NCBI GenBank assembly: GCA_900541835.1
Contig: UQLL01000005.1
Span: 1-64,000, forward strand
From: an uncultured Porphyromonadaceae bacterium
GTDB taxonomy: Bacteria; Bacteroidota; Bacteroidia; Bacteroidales; Muribaculaceae
Direction: 5' to 3'
Length of the DNA: 64,000 bases
Shown here piece by piece: positions 58,396-64,000 of this stretch (position 1 is its first letter; each line of letters begins with the position of its first letter). The position numbers and the translations under genes are program-made. The notes beneath the pieces were generated by a model. The model did not search any database. It worked only from the letters and a program-made list of their open reading frames with translations, and was not told where the DNA came from.

Positions 58396-59805
58396 TTAGC
58401 GTCGGCCTCCTCCTCCGCGGCTTCCGCCGCCTCCTCCGCGGGAGCCGCCGCTAAAGCCGCCGGTGGAGCGGGAGGGGCTGCTGGGGCGCGAATAGCTGCT
58501 TGAGCCGGAGCGGGATGGTGTGCTCGGGCGCGAGTAGCTGCTTGAGTTGGAGCGGGATGGTGTGCTCGGGCGCGAGTAGCTGCTTGAGTTGGAGCGGGAG
58601 GGAGTGCTCGGGCGCGAGTATCTGTTGTTGGAATTGCTGTTGCTGGGGCGCGAGTAGCTGTTGGAACTCGGGCGCGTGGTGGTCGACGGACGCGAGTAGC
58701 GGTCGGTGGTGACGGTGCCGGTGGTACTGGTGCCGGGACGCACGGTGGTGGCGGCATTGCCGGTGCTGGAGCCGGGACGGGCCGTCACGGTGCTGGAGCC
58801 GGATGCCTCGGGACGCACTGTTGTGGACGAGCCGGGACGTGCGGTCGCTGTGCCCATGCCACTGGCGCCGGGACGCACGGTGACGGTGTTGCCGTTGCCT
58901 GGACGGTTGTTGCCGCCGGGGCGGTACTCGTGATCGGCGGTGTTGCCGGGTCGTGCCGTGGCTGTGCCGCTGACGCCGGGACGGGTGGTTGTGACGTAGC
59001 CGTTGTTGCCGGGACGGTAGTTGCCGCCGCCTATGCCTCCGCCCGCGCCGGGACGGCTGTCTGGCCGATGGCTGGCTGTGGGGCGGCTCGGACGGGTGCT
59101 GGAGGCCCAGCCGGGACGCACGTAGCCGTTGCCGTGCATGTTCGGGCGCCAGTTGTGGGCGTAGTTATAGCGCGGGCCGTGCCATCCCCAGCCCCAGCCC
59201 CCGGAGGGAATCCATCCCCAGCCGGCGTTCCATCCGTACCAGTATCCCGGTCCAGCCCAGCCGTAGTTCCAGGGGGCCCAGGGGCGGTACCAGGTGTTCC
59301 ATCCCCATCCCCAGGAGGGTCCCCATCCCCAGGGCCAGTCGTAGTCAAGTCCCCAGCCCCACGGCGAGATGTTGATCGACAGGTAGGGGGTGGAGCAGTA
59401 GGAGGGCAGGAAGTAGGGGGTGCTGCCGGTGTAGATGACGTTGACGTTGCCCTTCGAGCCGTTGAGCACCTCGTCGAGCTCGGCCTGGTTGTTGACCACG
59501 ATGGTGGGGTTGTAGTACTGCTGTATCTGCTGGGTGTAGACGTAGTCGGGTGCTGCCGAGGCGGCCGCGCCGATGGTATCGACGGGGGTGCCGTAGTAGG
59601 CCTCCCCGCGGCGGTTGTATGCGTCGATGTCGACGGCCGACATGTCGGGAACGTAGTGCGTGCCCGGCTTCGACGTGCCTTTCTTGTTGGTACGGGGCGT
59701 AACCGTGTTCTTCGGCTCCTGGTAGTAGATGTCGTCGTACTCCTGGGCGAAGCCCATGCCTGCTGCCCCGAGCAGCATGGAGAACAATAGGTACCTCGTT
59801 TTCAT
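58396..59805 (-). CDS. Exported Trp/Gly-rich protein with Arg/Ser/Pro repeat tail
   Basis: 469 aa. Signal peptide 1-20 (MGFAQ). Residues about 60-155 are ordinary; 145-205 are Trp/Gly/Tyr-rich (WGWGLDYDWPWGWGPSWGWG). From 225 on the sequence is disordered: first RPG-x-type repeats, then tandem 14-residue units of the form SSSYSRPSTPSRS, then a Gly-Arg tail. No enzyme motif. A surface or outer-membrane-attached adhesive role is only a guess; it might also bind polysaccharide or nucleic acid by its basic tail. The AT-rich upstream region has a good promoter. Confidence 0.7.
   Translation of the reverse strand: MKTRYLLFSMLLGAAGMGFAQEYDDIYYQEPKNTVTPRTNKKGTSKPGTHYVPDMSAVDIDAYNRRGEAYYGTPVDTIGAAASAAPDYVYTQQIQQYYNPTIVVNNQAELDEVLNGSKGNVNVIYTGSTPYFLPSYCSTPYLSINISPWGWGLDYDWPWGWGPSWGWGWNTWYRPWAPWNYGWAGPGYWYGWNAGWGWIPSGGWGWGWHGPRYNYAHNWRPNMHGNGYVRPGWASSTRPSRPTASHRPDSRPGAGGGIGGGNYRPGNNGYVTTTRPGVSGTATARPGNTADHEYRPGGNNRPGNGNTVTVRPGASGMGTATARPGSSTTVRPEASGSSTVTARPGSSTGNAATTVRPGTSTTGTVTTDRYSRPSTTTRPSSNSYSRPSNSNSNNRYSRPSTPSRSNSSSYSRPSTPSRSNSSSYSRPSTPSRSGSSSYSRPSSPSRSTGGFSGGSRGGGGGSRGGGGRR
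58497..58622. repeat. Three tandem 42-bp repeats in the Trp/Gly-rich gene
   Basis: Units at 58497-58538, 58539-58580 and 58581-58622 differ from one another by only a few bases; a more diverged unit precedes them at about 58459-58496. Each encodes 14 residues in frame. Confidence 0.9.
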
Positions 59806-59831
59806 TTTTAGTTTTCTTTTAATTGTTTGAC

Positions 59832-59852
59832 AACCGCAGGGAGCCTGCGGTT
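59832..59852 (-). promoter_or_regulatory. Hairpin in the leader of the Trp/Gly-rich gene
   Basis: AACCGCAGG (59832-59840) pairs with CCTGCGGTT (59844-59852) over a 3-nt loop, between promoter and start codon. Confidence 0.6.
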
Positions 59853-59859
59853 TAATGTG

Positions 59860-59891
59860 CTAAATTACAATGTTTGCTCGGGATGGACAAA
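59860..59891 (-). promoter_or_regulatory. Promoter of the Trp/Gly-rich gene
   Basis: Minus strand TTTG (59888-59891), 20 bp, TAATTTAG (59860-59867; one base off consensus). The leader is about 50 nt and contains the hairpin at 59832-59852. Confidence 0.65.
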
Positions 59892-59969
59892 TATTTAACA
59901 CATTTTATTATACAACGACGTCTGAATGGGTTTTGTTACAGTCGGGAACGGGAAATATAGGAATAACAA

Positions 59970-59993
59970 GGAGCAGCACACGTGCACTGCTCC
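59970..59993 (-). terminator. Terminator of dnaE-trxA
   Basis: GGAGCAG (59970-59976) pairs with CTGCTCC (59987-59993); followed in the minus direction by TTGTTATT. Confidence 0.7.
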
Positions 59994-60021
59994 GAGTATG
60001 GTACCTTCAGGGGTGGCCGTT

Positions 60022-60336
60022 TTAGAGGATGTTGGCGAGCTTGCTCTCCAGGTCGGAGAGCCTGACCAGGCCGACGCTGCGGTCCTTGAGTTCTCCGTCG
60101 CGGAAGAAGAGGACGGTGGGGATGTTGCGGATGCCGAACTCGGTGGGGAGGTCGCCGTCCTCGTCGACGTTGAACTTGCCGACCAGGGCCTTGTCGGCAT
60201 ACTTGTCGGCCAGCTGCTCGACCACGGGGCCGAGCTTGATGCACGGGCCGCACCAGGTGGCCCAGAAATCGATTACTACGGGTTTGCCCGACTGGATGGC
60301 TTCGCGGGCGGAAGCGTCGTTGAAATGTTCAAGCAT
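60022..60336 (-). CDS. trxA: Thioredoxin
   Basis: 104 aa, canonical thioredoxin. WCGPC with C29 and C32, cis-Pro in IRNIPTVLFF. No signal peptide. It lies 34 bp after dnaE on the same strand without a visible promoter between, so dnaE-trxA is likely one operon. This is the more canonical of the two thioredoxins in the window. Confidence 0.96.
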   Translation of the reverse strand: MLEHFNDASAREAIQSGKPVVIDFWATWCGPCIKLGPVVEQLADKYADKALVGKFNVDEDGDLPTEFGIRNIPTVLFFRDGELKDRSVGLVRLSDLESKLANIL

Positions 60337-60370
60337 ACTATGTGTGTTTTTTCTATTAACGGTTATGCTG

Positions 60371-63300
60371 TTATTTGGTTCGTACGGTATATTGGATTCC
60401 GAGGTCGTCGAGGGTGTGGAGCAGGGCGCGGGAGAGGAGGCACTTCTTGCGCGAGCGCAGGCGTATGGTGGCGTTGTGCTCCAGGTCCTGGAGGGTGAGG
60501 ACGAGGTCGACGGGCTTGACGTACTGGGGCTTCTGCTTGTCCTCTGCGGCGGCCTCGGCGGCTCGGCGGGCGTGGTCGCGGTCGTGGACCTGTCCCTCGA
60601 GGACGCCGAGGAGCTGGCCGCTGTCCATGGCCGGCAGGCTGACGCAAAGCTCGTTGGCGACGCTGTTGCCCAGGTCGGCCAGGTGCTCCACTTTCTCGAT
60701 CTGCAGGTCGTAGTTGCCGGGGCGGAAGGGCTGCTCCACCAGGGTGGTGGTGACGCGGATCTTGGAGCCGGCGGTGGCGTAGGGCAGGAAGGTCTGGTAG
60801 TTCTTGCCGAACAGGCGCACGGTGGCGGCGCCGCTGAAGTCTTCCATCGTCAGCACGCCGTAGGGCTTGCCCTTGGCCGTCATCTTTGTCTCGAAGCCGG
60901 TGACGAGGCCTCCGAAAGTCACCTTCTCGCCCGGTGTGCAACGGTCCTTGATCTCGGCGCAGGGAGTGTTGCAGCCGTAGGTGAGCTCCAGGTAGTAGCT
61001 GTCGAGGGGGTGGGCCGAGAGGTACATGGTCACGACCTTCTTCTCCTCCTCGAGGAGCTTGAGGTCGCTCAGGGGCTCGTACTTGGGCGGGGTGGGGCGG
61101 GCAGTCTCGATGGGAACGATGTCGGCGAACAGCGACGCCTGGGAGTTGTTGCGGTCGGCCTGCATGCGCTGTCCGTATTTAATTAATGTGTCGGCGTAGG
61201 AGCTGTTGCCGTCGGGGGCGAGGTACAGGTCGCGACGGTCGCCGAAGCAGTCGATGGCTCCGGCCTTGGCCAGGTTCTCGAGGGCGCTGCGGTTGACGGC
61301 TCCGCCGCCCACGCGCTCCACGAAGTCGTAGATGTCGGTGTAAGGGCCGTTCTCCTTGCGCTCTTTGATGATGACGGCCGTGGCGTTGGCGCCGAAGCCC
61401 TTGATGGCGCCCAGGCCGAAGCGGATCTCGCCCTTGGCGTTGACGGTGAAGCGCTCCAGCGACTCGTTGATGTCGGGGCCGAGCACGGTGATGCCCATGG
61501 CCCGGCACTCGTCCATGTAGTGGCTAAGCTTGGCGGGGTTGTCGAAGTTGCGGCTGAGCACGCCGGCCATGTACTCGGCGGGGTAGTTGGCCTTGAGGTA
61601 GGCGGTCTGGTAGGCCACCCAGGAGTAGCAGGTGGCGTGGCTCTTGTTGAAGGCGTACTTGGCGAACTCTGTCCAGTCGCTCCAGATTTTCTCCAGCACC
61701 TCGGCCTTGTGTCCGTTTTTCTGTCCCTGGTCCATGAACTTGACCTTGAGCTTCATCATCTGGTCTATCTTCTTCTTGCCCATGGCCTTGCGGAGCTTGT
61801 CGCTCTCGCCGCGGGTGAAGTTGGCCAGCAGTCGGCTCAGGAGCATGACCTGCTCCTGGTAGACGGTGATGCCGTAGGTCTCGGCCAGGTACTTCTCCAT
61901 GATGGGGATGTCGTAGACGATTGGCTCGTCGCCGTGCTTGCGGCGGATGAACTGGGGGATGTAGGCCATGGGCCCCGGGCGGTAGAGGGCGTTCATGGCT
62001 ATGAGGTCTTCGAACTTGGTGGGGTGCAGGTCGCGCAGCGACGACTGCATGCCGGCCGACTCGAACTGGAAAGTGGCGGTGGTGCGTCCCTGGCAGTAGA
62101 GCTCGAAGGTCTTGGCGTCGTCGAGAGGTATCTTCTCGATGTCGAGGTCGATGCCGCGCGTCTGCTTGATGTTGGCCAGGGCGTCCATGATGATGCTGAG
62201 CGTGCGCAGGCCCAGGAAGTCCATCTTGATCATGCCGGTCTCCTCGATGACGGAGCCCTCGTACTGGGTGACGATTACCGTCTCGCCGTCGGTGTCCTTG
62301 GCGGTGGAGACTGGCACCCAGTCGGTGATGGGGTCGCGGCCGATGATGACGCCGCAGGCATGCACGCCGGTGTTGCGCTTGTTGCCCTCCAGACGCTCGG
62401 CGAAGTGGAGCACCTCGGGCACGAGCGGATTGGGGTTCTGGAGCTCCTGGCGCATCTCCGGGTTGTACTTCAGGCAGTTGGTGATGTTGATCTTGGGTTC
62501 CTTGCCGTTGACCTCGGGCAGGTGATCGGGCACCAGCTTGGCCAGGCGGTTGCTCTCCGGCAGCGGCAGGTCCATGACCTTGGCCACGTCCTTGATTACC
62601 TGCTTGGTGGCCATGGTGGTGTAGGTGATGATGTGGGCCACCTTGTCGGCGCCGTACTTGTCGGTGACGTACTTGAGCACGCGGTAGCGGCCGTCGTCGT
62701 CGAAGTCAACGTCGATATCGGGCAGCGAGATGCGGTCCGGGTTGAGGAAACGCTCGAACAGCAGGTCATACTTCAGCGGGTCTATGTTGGTGATTCCCAG
62801 GCAGTAAGCCACTACCGAGCCGGCGGCCGATCCACGGCCCGGGCCGATGCTCACGCCGAGCTTGTTGCGCCCGGTGTTGATGAAGTCCTGCACGATGAGG
62901 AAGTAGCCGGGGAAGCCCATCGTCTTCATGATGTGGAGCTCGAAGGTGATGCGCTCCTTGACTTCGTCGCTGAGCGGGGTGGGGTAGTGCGTCTCGGCGC
63001 CCTCCCAGGCGAGCTTGGCCAGGTAGTCGGCCTCGAGCTTGATGCGGTAGAGGCGGTCGTAGCCGCCCAGGCCGGCGACCTTCTTCTGCGCCTCCTCCTC
63101 GCTGAGCACGACGTTGTGGTTCTCGTCCCGGGTGAACTCGTCGAAGAGCTCCTGCTCGGTGATGCGCTGCCGGTACTCGGCCTCGGTGCCGAACTCGGCG
63201 GGGATGTCGAACACGGGCATGACTGGCGCGTGGTCGATGCTGTAGGTCTCCACCTTGTCGAGAATCTCCATGGTGGTGTCAAGCGCCTCGGGCAGGTCGG

Positions 63301-64000
63301 CGAAGATGTCGGTCATCTCCTGCTGCGACTTGAACCACTCCTGCTTGGTGTAGTGCAGGCGGTCCGGGTCGGTGTAGTTCTTCTGCATGGATACGCAGGT
63401 GAGGCAGTCATGGGCGTCGGCGTCGGACTCCTCGGTGAAATGGACGTCGTTGGTGGCCACGAGCTTGATGCCGTGCTTGCGGGCCAGGTCGATGAGGACC
63501 TTGTTGACTTCCTGCTGCTTGGGGTACGTCTCGCGGTTGCCGTTCGGCTTGTCGGTCTTATGGCGCTGGAGTTCGAGGTAGTAGTCGTCGCCGAAAGTGT
63601 CGCGGTACCAGCGCACGCGCTCGTCGGCCTCCTGCATCTGGCCGTGCAAGATGAACTGGGGCACTTCTCCGCCCAGGCAGGCGGAGAGGATGATGAGGCC
63701 CTCGCGGTGTGCGGCCAGGGCGTCGCGGTCCGTGCGCGGGTGATAGTAGTAACCCTCGGTCCAGGCCTGGCTCACGAGCTTGACGAGGTTATGGTAGCCT
63801 TTTTCGTTTTTTGCCAGCACGATGAGGTGTTCGCCGTTGTCGCGCTTGTCGGAGCGGTCGGTCAGGGAGTTGTGGGCCACATACATCTCGCATCCGAGAA
63901 TGGGCTTGAGCTTGTGGTCGTCGTCGAGGTCGCCGTTGACCTTCTTGACGGTATTGTAGAACTCCTTGATGCCGAACATGTTGCCATGGTCGGTGAGGGC
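60371..64000 (-). CDS. dnaE: DNA polymerase III alpha subunit, 5' end beyond window
   Basis: 1209 codons are inside the window; the frame runs off the right edge. The first visible residues (ALTDHGNMFGIKEFY) lie in the PHP domain, so only the first few dozen residues are missing and the internal ATG at 63979 is not the start. The palm with PDIDVDFDDDGR (catalytic Asp), the fingers, the helix-hairpin-helix region GIKGFGANAT and the OB fold VTFGGLVTGFETKMTAKGKPYGVLTMEDFSG follow in the DnaE1 order. It is the replicative polymerase's catalytic subunit. Confidence 0.97.
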   Translation of the reverse strand, partial: ALTDHGNMFGIKEFYNTVKKVNGDLDDDHKLKPILGCEMYVAHNSLTDRSDKRDNGEHLIVLAKNEKGYHNLVKLVSQAWTEGYYYHPRTDRDALAAHREGLIILSACLGGEVPQFILHGQMQEADERVRWYRDTFGDDYYLELQRHKTDKPNGNRETYPKQQEVNKVLIDLARKHGIKLVATNDVHFTEESDADAHDCLTCVSMQKNYTDPDRLHYTKQEWFKSQQEMTDIFADLPEALDTTMEILDKVETYSIDHAPVMPVFDIPAEFGTEAEYRQRITEQELFDEFTRDENHNVVLSEEEAQKKVAGLGGYDRLYRIKLEADYLAKLAWEGAETHYPTPLSDEVKERITFELHIMKTMGFPGYFLIVQDFINTGRNKLGVSIGPGRGSAAGSVVAYCLGITNIDPLKYDLLFERFLNPDRISLPDIDVDFDDDGRYRVLKYVTDKYGADKVAHIITYTTMATKQVIKDVAKVMDLPLPESNRLAKLVPDHLPEVNGKEPKINITNCLKYNPEMRQELQNPNPLVPEVLHFAERLEGNKRNTGVHACGVIIGRDPITDWVPVSTAKDTDGETVIVTQYEGSVIEETGMIKMDFLGLRTLSIIMDALANIKQTRGIDLDIEKIPLDDAKTFELYCQGRTTATFQFESAGMQSSLRDLHPTKFEDLIAMNALYRPGPMAYIPQFIRRKHGDEPIVYDIPIMEKYLAETYGITVYQEQVMLLSRLLANFTRGESDKLRKAMGKKKIDQMMKLKVKFMDQGQKNGHKAEVLEKIWSDWTEFAKYAFNKSHATCYSWVAYQTAYLKANYPAEYMAGVLSRNFDNPAKLSHYMDECRAMGITVLGPDINESLERFTVNAKGEIRFGLGAIKGFGANATAVIIKERKENGPYTDIYDFVERVGGGAVNRSALENLAKAGAIDCFGDRRDLYLAPDGNSSYADTLIKYGQRMQADRNNSQASLFADIVPIETARPTPPKYEPLSDLKLLEEEKKVVTMYLSAHPLDSYYLELTYGCNTPCAEIKDRCTPGEKVTFGGLVTGFETKMTAKGKPYGVLTMEDFSGAATVRLFGKNYQTFLPYATAGSKIRVTTTLVEQPFRPGNYDLQIEKVEHLADLGNSVANELCVSLPAMDSGQLLGVLEGQVHDRDHARRAAEAAAEDKQKPQYVKPVDLVLTLQDLEHNATIRLRSRKKCLLSRALLHTLDDLGIQYTVRTK

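Overview
The window reads as a chromosomal segment of a GC-rich Bacteroidales bacterium. A Muribaculaceae-like gut lineage would fit, but I cannot place the family from sequence alone. The evidence is the repeated Bacteroidetes promoter signature (TAnnTTTG -7 boxes, several with TTG or TTTG 19-20 bp upstream), almost no Shine-Dalgarno sequences, and many Bacteroidetes-restricted families (DUF4293, DUF4491, DUF4924, DUF3332, DUF1599, META lipoproteins). Archaeal/eukaryal-type ProS, methylmalonyl-CoA mutase MutAB and an agmatine-to-putrescine pair also fit. About 57 protein genes and three tRNA genes (Pro-GGG, Gly-CCC, Ala-GGC) can be supported. Most of it is housekeeping chromosome; the only clearly foreign-looking stretch is an AT-rich island at about 51.64-52.98 kb.

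Layout. 0-5 kb: 3' end of a TonB-receptor-like barrel, rlmH, nadC-purM, a DUF3332 lipoprotein and tRNA-Pro. 5-11 kb (minus): tpiA, SPOR protein, folE, recJ, recQ in one tight operon. 11-15 kb (plus): cell-wall amidase, MlaD-type MCE protein, dnaA, then tRNA-Gly. 15-25 kb: a 723-aa TPR protein (minus), then DUF4293, proS, a DPP IV-type peptidase, a membrane protein with a Nudix-like tail, miaA and ftsE (plus). 25-32 kb: mutA-mutB, thioredoxin, DUF3108 protein, DcaP-like porin. 32-38 kb: prfC, DUF4924, NDH-2, META lipoprotein, MBL hydrolase, DUF4491. 38-40 kb: aguB, aguA and a small upstream gene. 40-51 kb: DUF1599, DoxX/MauE protein, flavodiiron protein, UDG-like protein, K+ channel, acyl-ACP thioesterase, fumarase, a BamA/TamA-like lipoprotein, HAD phosphatase and GNAT protein. 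51-53.3 kb: a 52-aa small ORF, the AT-rich island, a response-regulator remnant and tRNA-Ala. 53.6-64 kb (minus): ECF sigma factor, prmA, a YtxH/YtxH/DUF1469 membrane cassette, FadL-like porin, a Trp/Gly-rich repeat protein, trxA and dnaE, which runs off the right edge.

The most unusual material is non-coding. I see (i) three copies of a hairpin whose arms differ by compensatory changes, each downstream of a gene; (ii) three copies of a purine-rich intergenic repeat; (iii) two copies of a second hairpin followed by GGCAATTGC, one with the host gene's stop codon in its loop; (iv) perfect 36-bp and 29-bp inverted repeats; and (v) a 14-nt motif shared downstream of two tRNA genes. Several -7 boxes end only 2-8 nt before a start codon, suggesting leaderless or near-leaderless mRNAs. 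DnaA has an altered DNA-contact signature. All alignments were made by eye on one window, so copy number and conservation are untested.
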